This document shows positions 27,537 to 36,099 of a stretch of 64,000 nt of DNA, piece after piece. Origin of the DNA: Cellulomonas sp. Leaf395. GTDB lineage: Bacteria; Actinomycetota; Actinomycetes; Actinomycetales; Cellulomonadaceae. Position 1 is the stretch's first letter; the number at the start of each line of letters is the position of its first letter. The position numbers and the translations under genes are program-made. The notes under the pieces were generated by a model that saw nothing but the letters and a program-made list of their open reading frames with translations, was not told the origin of the DNA and did no database searches. The stretch covers positions 91,662 to 155,661 of the forward strand of contig NZ_LMQI01000001.1 in NCBI RefSeq assembly GCF_001424125.1, in the 5' to 3' direction.

Positions 27537-28093
27537 GCGAGCACCCGCTGAGCTCTGAGAGCGCACCACGGCCGTCGGTGCTGGCCAGGTTCAAGTCGCT
27601 GCTCGACATGGTCCTGCGCACGATCTGCGTCAGTCTCTTCGCGCTCCTCGTCGTCCTCGTGACGTGGCAGGTCTTCACGCGCCTCGTCCTGTCGAACCCG
27701 AGCATCTGGTCCGAGGAGCTGGCCAGGTACGTGTTCATCTGGCTGAGCCTCATCGGGATCTCGATCGCGACGGGTGAGAAGGCCGACGTGGCGATCGACT
27801 ACTTCGTGCAGAAGGCGCCTCTCGCCGCTCAGCGGGTGCTCGAGATCGTGGCGTACCTCGCCACGCTCACGTTCGCGCTCGTCGTCATGGTCTGGGGCGG
27901 CTACCTCAACGCCGCCCAGACCATGCACCAGCTCAACCCGGTCCTGCCGATCTCGGCGGGGGTGCTCTATCTCGCGGTACCGATCTCCGGGGTCCTGCTC
28001 ACCTTCTATCTGATCTACCACCTGATCAGGACGCTCTCGCCTGGCTACACCGGGCTCGAGCACATCGCCGCAGAGGACGGGGTGGAGCTGTGA
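27533..28093 (+). CDS. dctQ: TRAP transporter small permease DctQ
   Basis: Membrane protein of 186 residues with four hydrophobic segments, typical of DctQ. The stretch NPSIWSEELARYVFIWLSLIGISIATGEKADVAIDYF is the family signature. It acts with DctM as the membrane unit of the importer. GTG start overlapping the dctP stop, and its own stop overlaps dctM, so all three are translationally coupled. Confidence 0.92.
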   Translation: MSEHPLSSESAPRPSVLARFKSLLDMVLRTICVSLFALLVVLVTWQVFTRLVLSNPSIWSEELARYVFIWLSLIGISIATGEKADVAIDYFVQKAPLAAQRVLEIVAYLATLTFALVVMVWGGYLNAAQTMHQLNPVLPISAGVLYLAVPISGVLLTFYLIYHLIRTLSPGYTGLEHIAAEDGVEL

Positions 28094-29397
28094 ACGACGT
28101 CGCGCTCGTGAGCGCAGTCATGCTCGGCGGGATGGTCGTGCTGATGCTGATCGGGGCACCGATCAGCATCAGCATCGGCCTCCCGTCGGCCATCTCGATG
28201 ATCCTCGTCCTCGGGCTGGAGAACGGCGCCACCACCTCGGCGCAGCGGATGTTCACGGGCGTCAACTCGTTCGCCCTGCTGGCCATCCCGTTCTTCGTGC
28301 TCGCCGGCGGCATCATGAACAACGGCGGGATCGCGACCCGGCTCATCAACCTCGCCAAGGTGCTCGTCGGCAGGACGCCGGCGCCGCTGGCCCAGACCAA
28401 CGTCCTGGCCAACATGCTGTTCGGCTCGGTCAGCGGGTCGGCCATCGCGGCGGCGGCGGCCGTCGGCACGACGATGGCGCCGATGCAGGCGCGCGAAGGC
28501 TACGACAAGGGCTTCACCGCCGCGACCAACGTCGCCTCGGCCCCGAGCGGCATGGTCATCCCGCCCAGCAACTTGCTGATCGTCTATGCGCTGGCCAGCG
28601 GCGGGACGTCCGTCGGGGCGCTCTTCATGGCCGGCTACATCCCGGGCATCCTCTGGGGCGTCGCCTGCATGGCGGTCGTCTGGTTCTACGCCCGCAAGCA
28701 CCCCGAGCTCAAGGCGCCCGTGCGGTCGAGCCTCGGCGAGCTGGGGCGCACGTTCGTCCAGGCGCTGCCGTCGCTGACCCTCGTCGTGGTCGTGATCGGC
28801 GGCATCATCGGCGGCTTCTTCACCGCGACGGAGGCCTCCGCGATCGCGGTCGTCTACGCGCTGCTGCTGGGGTTCCTCTACCGGGCGATCAAGATCAAGG
28901 ACCTGCCGCACATCCTGTACAACGCGGCACGGACCAGCTCCGTGGTGATCTTCCTCATCGGCGTCTCGTCGATCATGTCGTTCGTCATGAGCTTCACCAA
29001 GATCCCGCAGCTGATCGCGGAGACTCTCCTCGGGTTCACGGACAGCAAGTTCGTCGTCCTGCTGATCATGATGGTGGTCCTGCTGATCATCGGTATCCCG
29101 CTGGACGCGACCCCGGCCATCCTGATCTTCACGCCGATCTTCCTGCCGATCGCCATGCAGTACGGGATCGACCCCGTGCACTTCGGGATCATGATGACGT
29201 TCAACCTCTGCATCGCGGTGATCTCACCACCATCGGCCCCGGTGCTCTTCGTCGGCGCGCAAGTCGCGGGCGTCAAGGTCGAGTCCGTCATCGGGCGGCT
29301 CATGCCCTTCTTCCTCGCGCTCGTCGCCGTGCTCCTGCTGGTGACCTTCGTGCCTGCCCTGTCCCTCTGGCTGCCGGGCCTCTTCGGCCTGCTGTAG
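28090..29397 (+). CDS. dctM: TRAP transporter large permease DctM
   Basis: Large transport subunit of 435 residues with about 12 membrane segments. Family stretches include FALLAIPFFVLAGGIMNNGGIATRLINLA, ANMLFGSVSGSAIAAAAAVGTTMAPMQ and PLDATPAILIFTPIFLPIAMQYGIDPVHFGIMMTFNLCIAVISPP. It carries out solute-Na+ symport with DctQ. GTG start coupled to dctQ; kduI begins 24 bases after its stop. Confidence 0.94.
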   Translation: MNDVALVSAVMLGGMVVLMLIGAPISISIGLPSAISMILVLGLENGATTSAQRMFTGVNSFALLAIPFFVLAGGIMNNGGIATRLINLAKVLVGRTPAPLAQTNVLANMLFGSVSGSAIAAAAAVGTTMAPMQAREGYDKGFTAATNVASAPSGMVIPPSNLLIVYALASGGTSVGALFMAGYIPGILWGVACMAVVWFYARKHPELKAPVRSSLGELGRTFVQALPSLTLVVVVIGGIIGGFFTATEASAIAVVYALLLGFLYRAIKIKDLPHILYNAARTSSVVIFLIGVSSIMSFVMSFTKIPQLIAETLLGFTDSKFVVLLIMMVVLLIIGIPLDATPAILIFTPIFLPIAMQYGIDPVHFGIMMTFNLCIAVISPPSAPVLFVGAQVAGVKVESVIGRLMPFFLALVAVLLLVTFVPALSLWLPGLFGLL

Positions 29398-29421
29398 TCG
29401 ACCCCACTCGAAAGGCAGCTC

Positions 29422-30261
29422 ATGCATCAGATGGAACAGCGGTACGCCACGAGCCCCGAGCACGTTCCCGCCATGGACACCGCCGAGCTCCGCCGCCGGT
29501 ACCTCGTCCAGGACCTCTTCGTCGACGACGACGTGGCGTCGGTCTACACGCACCACGACCGGGTCGTCCTCCTGGGGGCCACCCCGGTCACGGGACCGAT
29601 CTCGTTGCCGACGTTCCCGGAGCTCCGCTCCGAGTTCTTCTTCGAGCACCGGGAGGCCGGGATCGTCAACGTCGGCGGCCACGGCACGGTCTCGGTCGTC
29701 GGCACCGAGCACGCCCTGAGCCACGGGTCCTGCCTGTACATCGGCCGGGGCGCCCGCGACGTGGTGCTCACGTCGACCGACGGGGCGGAACCCGCCCGCT
29801 TCTACCTGGTCTCGGCACCCGCGCACACGGCGTACCCGACGACGCTGGTCGAGGCCGGCGGCGGGATCGTCCGTGAGCTGGGCGATCCGCTGACGTCGAA
29901 CCGACGGACGCTGAACCAGTACATCCACGAGAACGGGGTGCTCAGCTGCCAGATCGTCATGGGCGTCACCACCCTGCACCCGGGCAGCATGTGGAACACC
30001 ATGCCCGCGCACACCCACGACCGACGCACCGAGGCCTACCTCTATTTCGACATGGCGCCCGAGGCGAGGATCATCCATCTCATGGGACACCCCTCGGAGA
30101 CGCGGCACCTGATCGTCGCCGACCAGCAGGCCATCATCTCGCCCAGCTGGTCGGTGCACTCCGGTGTGGGCTCCGCCAGCTACAGCTTCGTGTGGGCGAT
30201 GGCCGGCGAGAACCAGTCATTCGACGACATGGATGGCTTCGCCATCGCAGACATGCGCTGA
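29422..30261 (+). CDS. kduI: 5-dehydro-4-deoxy-D-glucuronate isomerase
   Basis: KduI of 279 residues converts 4-deoxy-L-threo-5-hexosulose uronate (from pectin and other unsaturated uronides) to 3-deoxy-D-glycero-2,5-hexodiulosonate. It is a cupin-type metalloenzyme; the metal ligands His197, His199, Glu204 and His246 (PAHTHDRRTEAYLYFD and SVHSG) match the four in E. coli KduI within one position. Length is normal. ATG at 29422 follows GAAAGGCAG. It sits between the TRAP importer and the regulator. Confidence 0.95.
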   Translation: MHQMEQRYATSPEHVPAMDTAELRRRYLVQDLFVDDDVASVYTHHDRVVLLGATPVTGPISLPTFPELRSEFFFEHREAGIVNVGGHGTVSVVGTEHALSHGSCLYIGRGARDVVLTSTDGAEPARFYLVSAPAHTAYPTTLVEAGGGIVRELGDPLTSNRRTLNQYIHENGVLSCQIVMGVTTLHPGSMWNTMPAHTHDRRTEAYLYFDMAPEARIIHLMGHPSETRHLIVADQQAIISPSWSVHSGVGSASYSFVWAMAGENQSFDDMDGFAIADMR

Positions 30262-30271
30262 GGCGGACAGG

Positions 30272-31072
30272 ATGACGACCATGGCGACGGACCAGACCGA
30301 ACCTCAGACGTCGACGGCTGCGGCTGCCTCGTCGGCCAGCGCGAGCGAGAAGACCCTCCTCGTGCTCGAGGCCGCCCTCGACCACCCGCGCTTCAGCGAC
30401 GTGGTCGAGGCGACCGGTCTGGCGAAGGCCACGACGCACCGCATCCTGACCACGCTCGCCGACTCCGGCTTCATCACCGTCTCGCAGGACGGCACGTACC
30501 TGCCGGGACCGAAGATCCTGTCGCTGGCCGGCCGGGCGCTGCGGCGGATCGACATCTCCGCGATCGCGCAACCGTTCGTCGACGACCTCGTCGACGTCGT
30601 GCACTGCACGGTCCACGTCGGTGTCGTCAACGGCGACGAGATCGTCTACCTGATCCGCGCCGACTCGGACAAGCCGTATCAGATGCCCTCGCGCGTCGGC
30701 CACGCCATCCCGCTCCACACGTCGGGGATCGGCAAGGCCATCCTGAGCGACTTCACGGACGACGGTCTGGAGCGCCTCGTCGCCCGGGCGGGTCTGCCAC
30801 GGCGGACGGACCACACGATCACGACGCTCGAGCGGTTGCGCGCCGAGATCGAGGACGTCCGACGTCTCGGCTACGCGCTCGACCGTGAGGAGAACGTGCC
30901 CGGCGTCGCGTGCGTCGCGGCGCCGATCCGGGACCACACCGGGGCGGCCCGGTACGGACTCAGCATCTCCACGCTCACCCTCGAGCACACCCTCGAGCAG
31001 GTCGAGGCGATGTCGGGCCTGGCGATCGAGACGGCGGACAAGATCTCGGCAGCCCTCGGCTACGAGGCCTGA
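30272..31072 (+). CDS. IclR family transcriptional regulator of the uronate locus
   Basis: A 266-residue regulator with an N-terminal winged helix (about 25-85; HPRFSDVVEATGLAKATTHRILTTLADSGFI) and a C-terminal IclR effector domain (about 95-262; LHTSGIGKAILSDF, RLGYALDREENVPGVACVAAPIRD). KdgR, the known repressor of kdu genes in enterobacteria, is of this family, so a KDG- or uronate-responsive repressor is likely. The best candidate operator is TTCCG-CTGTA-CGGAA at 26331-26345. ATG at 30272 chosen; ATG at 30281 with AGGA 8 bases upstream is equally possible. Confidence 0.9.
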   Translation: MTTMATDQTEPQTSTAAAASSASASEKTLLVLEAALDHPRFSDVVEATGLAKATTHRILTTLADSGFITVSQDGTYLPGPKILSLAGRALRRIDISAIAQPFVDDLVDVVHCTVHVGVVNGDEIVYLIRADSDKPYQMPSRVGHAIPLHTSGIGKAILSDFTDDGLERLVARAGLPRRTDHTITTLERLRAEIEDVRRLGYALDREENVPGVACVAAPIRDHTGAARYGLSISTLTLEHTLEQVEAMSGLAIETADKISAALGYEA

Positions 31073-31160
31073 CCTCCCGCAGCACTGACCGCACAAACCC
31101 TGCACGGCGGACGCCGTGCGGCGGACGAGCACGCCCGAAGCCACGAGAGAGCACCGACCC

Positions 31161-31949
31161 ATGACCCTTGCGCCCACGCCCGCCTCCTACGTCGAGAGCC
31201 TTTTCAGCCTCGAGGGGAAGCTCGCCGTCGTCACCGGTGCGAGCAGAGGAATCGGGCTGGCCATCGTCGAGTCACTGGCCTCGGCCGGCGCGGACATCAT
31301 CGCCGTGAGCGCCGGGATGCCCCCGGGCGACGGTCCGGCCCGCACCGCCGTCGAGTCGCTGGGCCGAGCGTTCACACCGATGTCGGCGGACCTCTCCGAC
31401 CGGTCCCGGGTTGCCGAGCTGGCCGCGGAGCTGGCGACGCGCCCCGTCGACATCCTGGTGAACAACGCCGGCATGATCCGTCGCACGCCCGCGTCCGAGC
31501 ACTCCGACGAGGACTTCGACCACGTGCTGGGCGTCAACCTGCGCGCCACGTTCACACTGTCCCGGGAGATCGGCCGCGGCATGCTCGAGCGGCGCAGCGG
31601 CAAGATCGTGAACACCGCGTCGATGCTCAGCTTCCAGGGCGGGATCAACGTGCCGGGGTACACGGCGTCCAAGTCGGCCGTCGCCGGGCTGACCAAGGCG
31701 CTGGCCAACGAGTGGGCGGACCGCGGCGTCAACGTCAACGCCGTCGCTCCCGGCTACGTCGCGACGGCGAACACCCATGACCTGCGGCTTGACGCCGAGC
31801 GCAGCGACGCCATCCTCGCCCGCATCCCCGCTGCCCGCTGGGCCGAGCCGAGCGACATCGCCGGCGCGGTCCTGTTCTTGTGCTCCCGCGCCGCCGACTA
31901 CGTCCACGGCGCGGTCCTGCCCGTCGACGGCGGGTGGTTGGCCCGCTGA
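31161..31949 (+). CDS. kduD: 2-dehydro-3-deoxy-D-gluconate 5-dehydrogenase (SDR)
   Basis: Short-chain dehydrogenase of 262 residues. It has the cofactor motif TGASRGIG, NNAG (VNNAGMIRR), catalytic Ser in NTASMLSFQGG, the YTASK Tyr/Lys pair, and the APGYVATANT loop typical of KduD. It reduces 3-deoxy-D-glycero-2,5-hexodiulosonate to 2-keto-3-deoxygluconate, the step after KduI. KdgK and KdgA for the later steps are not in the window. ATG at 31161. A 7-bp hairpin (31102-31119) lies between iclR and this gene. It ends 2 bases from the convergent tetR gene. Confidence 0.92.
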   Translation: MTLAPTPASYVESLFSLEGKLAVVTGASRGIGLAIVESLASAGADIIAVSAGMPPGDGPARTAVESLGRAFTPMSADLSDRSRVAELAAELATRPVDILVNNAGMIRRTPASEHSDEDFDHVLGVNLRATFTLSREIGRGMLERRSGKIVNTASMLSFQGGINVPGYTASKSAVAGLTKALANEWADRGVNVNAVAPGYVATANTHDLRLDAERSDAILARIPAARWAEPSDIAGAVLFLCSRAADYVHGAVLPVDGGWLAR

Positions 31950-31951
31950 CC

Positions 31952-32521
31952 TCACCCGAGGGCGGCCCGGACGAGGGTCAGCGCGAGCACGCGCAGGTCG
32001 GCGCGTGACATGCGCCGCTCGGCCGGACCGGTCAGCTGGTCCAGCACGACGCCGTCGACGCAGCCGACGAACCAGACGGCGGTCGACGCCGGCTCGGCGC
32101 AGCCTTGCGTCTCCAGCACGGCGGCCATCGCGGCCCGAACCTGTTCTCCCGCCCCGTGCAGCTGCGCCGCGAGCTCGGGCCGTCGGCGCGAGTGCAGGAG
32201 CAGCTCGAACCGCGCGAGCTGGCGGTCCGCGTCGACGGTGATCCACTGCCACATCAGGTCGGCGCCCAGGTCCGCCAGCTCGTCGGCGGTCACCCGGCGT
32301 TCTCCGATGCCGCCGGTCGTCAGCGCGAGCAGGTCGAGCTCGACGAGGCGGCGGACGCACGCGGACACGAGCTCGTCGCGCGTGCGGAAGTAGTAGCTGG
32401 TCGAGCCGAGCGGGACCCCAGCTTCCGCGTCGACGGCGCGGTGGGTCAGGCCACGAAGCCCGTCCTGGGCGATGAGTCGCAGCCCGGCGTCGCTGAGAGC
32501 GGACTGACGGTCGGTTGACAT
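31952..32521 (-). CDS. TetR family transcriptional regulator
   Basis: A 189-residue regulator. The N-terminal HTH (about 5-50) reads ALSDAGLRLIAQDGLRGLTHRAVDAEAGVPLGSTSYYFRTRDEL, a standard TetR helix-turn-helix. The C-terminal ligand domain has no recognised ligand. Its ATG lies 8 bases from a pair of 16-base palindromes shared with the divergent membrane-protein gene, so it very probably represses both itself and that gene. Confidence 0.93.
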   Translation of the reverse strand: MSTDRQSALSDAGLRLIAQDGLRGLTHRAVDAEAGVPLGSTSYYFRTRDELVSACVRRLVELDLLALTTGGIGERRVTADELADLGADLMWQWITVDADRQLARFELLLHSRRRPELAAQLHGAGEQVRAAMAAVLETQGCAEPASTAVWFVGCVDGVVLDQLTGPAERRMSRADLRVLALTLVRAALG

Positions 32522-32528
32522 CTGGCGA

Positions 32529-32562
32529 CTCTACATACGTAGAGTCCTCTACGTATGTAGAG
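32529..32562. promoter_or_regulatory. Double palindromic operator between tetR and membrane-protein gene
   Basis: CTCTACATACGTAGAG (32529-32544) and CTCTACGTATGTAGAG (32547-32562) are exact reverse complements of each other, separated by 2 bases. Each is itself palindromic apart from the central bases (CTCTAC-N4-GTAGAG). The arrangement allows two TetR dimers to bind side by side between divergent genes. Confidence 0.85.
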
Positions 32563-32586
32563 GTTCCCGACGGAGGAGGCGCGACG

Positions 32587-33051
32587 ATGACCGTGCAGAC
32601 CACAGCGACCCGCGTCGGCGGGTGGGCCTTCCTGCTGACCGGGGCGGGTCACCTGGGCCTGGCCAACCTCCTGCCGCCGTCCACGGGTGACCTGGCTGTC
32701 GTGGAGCGGCAGATAGAAGAGGTGCGCTTCCCGATGACCCCGAGCCACAGCATGGCCGACCTCATGGAGGGGTTCAGCGTCACGATGTCCCTCCTGCTGA
32801 TCGCCTGGGGCGTGTCCGTCCTGCTCATGACGCGTCACGACCGGACCCCGGAGCGGGCGCAGCTCGTCGTCGCCCTCGTGCTGTCCCTGGCGCTGCTGGT
32901 CACCGCGGTGCTGCTCCTGCCCGCTCCGCCGATCGTGCTCATGGCCGTCGCGTCCGTGGCGTTCGCCGTCGCGCTGAGCGCACCGTCCCGACGGTCCACG
33001 CTGACGAGCGCACGCTCCAGAACTGCTCCGACGCTTTCCCACGGGAGCTAG
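32587..33051 (+). CDS. Four-helix membrane protein controlled by the adjacent TetR, unknown function
   Basis: A 154-residue integral membrane protein with four hydrophobic segments (about 8-28, 56-78, 92-110 and 114-134) and a Ser/Arg-rich tail. I do not recognise a named family; LTGAGHLGLANLLPP and FPMTPSHSMADLMEGFSVTMSLLL occur in small actinobacterial membrane proteins near TetR genes. The ATG at 32587 follows GGAGGAGG. The double operator lies 25 bases upstream. Confidence 0.8.
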   Translation: MTVQTTATRVGGWAFLLTGAGHLGLANLLPPSTGDLAVVERQIEEVRFPMTPSHSMADLMEGFSVTMSLLLIAWGVSVLLMTRHDRTPERAQLVVALVLSLALLVTAVLLLPAPPIVLMAVASVAFAVALSAPSRRSTLTSARSRTAPTLSHGS

Positions 33052-33082
33052 CGGGTTTGTGAGAACTGACCCGCGGGGGACC

Positions 33083-34537
33083 TCAGCCTTCCGTCGGCGC
33101 GTGCCGGTCCAGGAACCGGTAGACCTCCGTGGTGTCCACCCCAGGGAACACCCCGACGGGCAGCGCGGCGAGCAGCGACGCGTGCGGGCGGGCGCTGGGC
33201 CAGGACTTGTCGGACCAGCGCTCGGCCAGCTCGGCCGGGGGCTGGCGGCAGCACATCGGGTCGGGGCACTTCGATGCCGCGCGCTCGGTGGTCTCGCGCC
33301 CGCGGAACCAGCGGACGTGCGCGAACGGCACCCCGACGGACACGGAGAAGGCGCCCTGCGACGACGGCTGCACGCGGGACGTGCACCAGTACGTGCCCGA
33401 CGACGTGTCGGTGTACTGGTAGTACGGCGTGAACCGGTCGGGCAGCGTGAAGACCACGCGGGCGGTCCACTGCCGGCAGACGGGTTGCCCCTCGATGGCG
33501 CCGAGCGGGTCCGCAGGGAACTTCACGCCGTCGTTCTCGTAGGCCTTGTGCAGGGTGCCGCCCTCATGGACCTTCATGAAGTGCACGGGGATGCCCAGGT
33601 GGCGCGTCGCCAGGTTGGTGAACCGGTGGGCGGCCGTCTCGTAGGGCACGGCGAAGGCGTCGCGAAGGTCCTCCACGGACAGCCGGCGCTCGGCCTTCGC
33701 CTCCTGCAGGAACGGCACGGCGCCGTCCTCGGGCAGCATCAGAGCGGCGGCCAGGTAGTTGGCCTCGACGCGCTGGCGCAGGAAGTCGCCGTAGTCCTTC
33801 GGTTCCGCGTGGCCGAGCACGTGGCTGGCGATGGCCTGGAGCAGGGGTGAGCGGGCGTCGCTGGCGCCGGGATTGCCCTGGGGCAGGTAGATGCGACCGT
33901 GGGCGAGGTCGGTGACCGAGCGCGTCGAGTGCGGCAGGTCGGGCACGTAGTGCAGGCCGAAGCCCAGGTGGGCGGCGATGTCAGCGGTCGCGCGCTGTGA
34001 CAGCGGGCCGCCGGGGTGGTCGATCGCGGCGAGCAGCGTCCGGGCGTGCGCCTCGAGCTCGGGGAAGTAGTTGTCCTGGGCGCGCATCCGGATCCGGAGC
34101 TCGGCATTCGCGCGGCGCGCCTCCTCGGGGGTCGCGGCGTTCTCCATGAGCAGGCGCTGGATCTCGGCCTGCAGGCGGACGAGGGCCTCGAGCGCATCGG
34201 CGGGCAGGGACCGACCGACCTTCACCGGTGAGACGCCCAGGCTCGCGAAGAGCGGACCTCGCTGCGCGCGCTCGAGCTCGACCTCCAGGGCGGCCCGTCG
34301 GGTCGGCGGCTCCGTGCGGAGCAGCTCGCTGAGCGGGACGTCGAGGGCCTCCGCCACCTGCGCCAGGAGCGAGAGCTTGGGCTCGCGGTGACCGTTCTCC
34401 AGCATCGAGACCTGGGAGGGTGCGCGGCCGATGGCCGCACCGAGGTCGTCGAGCGTCATGTTCCGGCCCGTGCGCAGGTGCCGGATCCGTCGTCCCAGCA
34501 CGAGCGTGTCGAGGCCGCCGTTGGCCGTCGTCGTCAT
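33083..34537 (-). CDS. ramB: RamB-like regulator of the glyoxylate shunt (XRE HTH plus ImmA/IrrE-like and DUF2083 domains)
   Basis: A 484-residue regulator. Residues 8-70 are an XRE helix-turn-helix ([41 protein letters not shown]). The middle holds an ImmA/IrrE-type metalloprotease-like fold with HVLGHAEP, and the C-terminus a DUF2083-type domain with a Cys cluster ([11 protein letters not shown]). This is the layout of RamB, which represses or activates aceA/aceB and acetate genes in corynebacteria and mycobacteria. It is divergent from aceA, 151 bases away, which fits that role. ATG at 34537; an upstream in-frame start at 34627 would run into the aceA promoter. Confidence 0.85.
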   Translation of the reverse strand: MTTTANGGLDTLVLGRRIRHLRTGRNMTLDDLGAAIGRAPSQVSMLENGHREPKLSLLAQVAEALDVPLSELLRTEPPTRRAALEVELERAQRGPLFASLGVSPVKVGRSLPADALEALVRLQAEIQRLLMENAATPEEARRANAELRIRMRAQDNYFPELEAHARTLLAAIDHPGGPLSQRATADIAAHLGFGLHYVPDLPHSTRSVTDLAHGRIYLPQGNPGASDARSPLLQAIASHVLGHAEPKDYGDFLRQRVEANYLAAALMLPEDGAVPFLQEAKAERRLSVEDLRDAFAVPYETAAHRFTNLATRHLGIPVHFMKVHEGGTLHKAYENDGVKFPADPLGAIEGQPVCRQWTARVVFTLPDRFTPYYQYTDTSSGTYWCTSRVQPSSQGAFSVSVGVPFAHVRWFRGRETTERAASKCPDPMCCRQPPAELAERWSDKSWPSARPHASLLAALPVGVFPGVDTTEVYRFLDRHAPTEG

Positions 34538-34688
34538 GCCGTCCACCCTCGCCCGAGCCTGGGCTTCTGTCCAGGAGAAGGATCGCCGATCTTCTGCGCA
34601 CTTCGCCAGGGAAGAACGACGGAACACCAGGGAACGTGGAGGTCAGGCCGAGGGGCCGAGAAGAACGCGTCAAATGACGGAGGACACG

Positions 34689-35987
34689 ATGAGCACGTAC
34701 AGGCACGGCGACCAGACCGAGACCGCGGCTGAGCTCGCGACGAGCTGGGACCTCGACGCGCGCTGGGCCGGCATCCGCCGCACCCACACCGCCGAGGACG
34801 TCGTCGCGCTCCGGGGGTCGGTCCGCGAGGAGAGCACGCTCGCCCAGCGCGGAGCCGACCGGCTCTGGCAGCTCCTACACTCGCGCACCCTGCTGCCGGC
34901 GCTGGGGGCGCTGACCGGCAACCAGGCCGTGCAGCAGGTCCGCGCGGGGCTCGAGGCGATCTACCTGTCCGGATGGCAGGTCGCCGCCGACGCCAACCTG
35001 TCCGGCCAGACCTACCCCGACCAGTCGCTGTACCCGGTGAACTCCGTGCCCGCGGTGGTCCGTCGGATCAACAACGCGCTCCTGCGCGCCGACCAGATCG
35101 AGTTCGCGGAGACCGGTCGCCGCTCCCGGGAGTGGCTGGCGCCGATCGTCGCCGACGCCGAGGCCGGCTTCGGTGGACCGCTGAACGCCTACGAGCTCAT
35201 GCACTCGATGATCGCCGCGGGCGCGGCCGGCGTGCACTGGGAGGACCAGCTCGCCGCCGAGAAGAAGTGCGGCCACCTGGGCGGCAAGGTGCTCGTCCCG
35301 ACGTCGCAGCACGTGCGGACGCTCTCCGCGGCGCGGCTCGCGGCCGACGTCGCCGGGGTGCCGACGGTCATCGTCGCCCGCACCGACGCGCTCGGCGCCG
35401 ACCTGCTGACCAGCGACATCGACCCGCGTGACGAGCCGTTCCTCACCGGGGAGCGGACCCCCGAGGGGTACTACCGGGTGCGCCCGGGCCTCGACCCCGT
35501 CGTCGCCCGCGCCGAGGCGTACGCGCCGCACTCCGACCTCATCTGGGTGGAGACGTCGACCCCCGACGTCGCTGCCGCGATCGAGTTCGCGGAGCGGATC
35601 CACGACAGGTTCCCCGGCAAGCTGCTCGCCTACAACTGCTCGCCGTCGTTCCACTGGCGCTCGCAGCTGGACGACCTGCAGATCGCGCGGTTCCAGCGGG
35701 AGCTGGCCGGCCACGGGTACGTGTTCCAGTTCATCACCCTGGCCGGGTTCCACGCCCTCAACCACTCGATGTTCGACCTCGCCCGCGGCTACGCCGAGCG
35801 CGGCATGAGCGCGTACGTCGAGCTGCAGGAGGCCGAGATCGCCTCCGAGTCCGACGGCTACACCGCCACACGTCACCAGCGTGAGGTCGGCACCGGCTAC
35901 TTCGACCGCGTCGCCACCGCGATCAGCCCGGACAGCGCCACCCTCGCGCTCGCGGGCTCGACCGAGACGGCCCAGTTCACCCACTGA
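34689..35987 (+). CDS. aceA: Isocitrate lyase
   Basis: A 432-residue enzyme that splits isocitrate into succinate and glyoxylate, first step of the glyoxylate shunt. The catalytic Cys194 is in the signature [26 protein letters not shown] and YNCSPSFHW are further active-site segments. Length and sequence fit the short bacterial class. ATG 34689 follows GGAGG by 5 bases; ATG 34674 lies upstream of the SD. It is followed by aceB and faces ramB. Confidence 0.96.
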   Translation: MSTYRHGDQTETAAELATSWDLDARWAGIRRTHTAEDVVALRGSVREESTLAQRGADRLWQLLHSRTLLPALGALTGNQAVQQVRAGLEAIYLSGWQVAADANLSGQTYPDQSLYPVNSVPAVVRRINNALLRADQIEFAETGRRSREWLAPIVADAEAGFGGPLNAYELMHSMIAAGAAGVHWEDQLAAEKKCGHLGGKVLVPTSQHVRTLSAARLAADVAGVPTVIVARTDALGADLLTSDIDPRDEPFLTGERTPEGYYRVRPGLDPVVARAEAYAPHSDLIWVETSTPDVAAAIEFAERIHDRFPGKLLAYNCSPSFHWRSQLDDLQIARFQRELAGHGYVFQFITLAGFHALNHSMFDLARGYAERGMSAYVELQEAEIASESDGYTATRHQREVGTGYFDRVATAISPDSATLALAGSTETAQFTH

Positions 35988-36010
35988 CCATCCTCGCCCC
36001 GCACGCAAGG

Positions 36011-36068
36011 TCGTGAATCTCCGACGAGATCGTCAGCTGCAACTGACTACCTCGTCGGAACCTCACGA
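36011..36068 (+). repeat. 58-base imperfect inverted repeat between aceA and aceB
   Basis: TCGTGAATCTCCGACGAG (36011-36028) matches the reverse complement of 36051-36068 at 15 of 18 positions; the inner bases GTCAGCTGCAACTGAC (36032-36047) form a second nested stem. In RNA this gives one long stem 24 bases after the aceA stop and about 30 bases before the aceB start. It may be an attenuator, a processing site or a dispersed palindrome. Confidence 0.7.
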
Positions 36069-36099
36069 TCTCGCGGCCCATCCACCAGGAGCACTCGCC

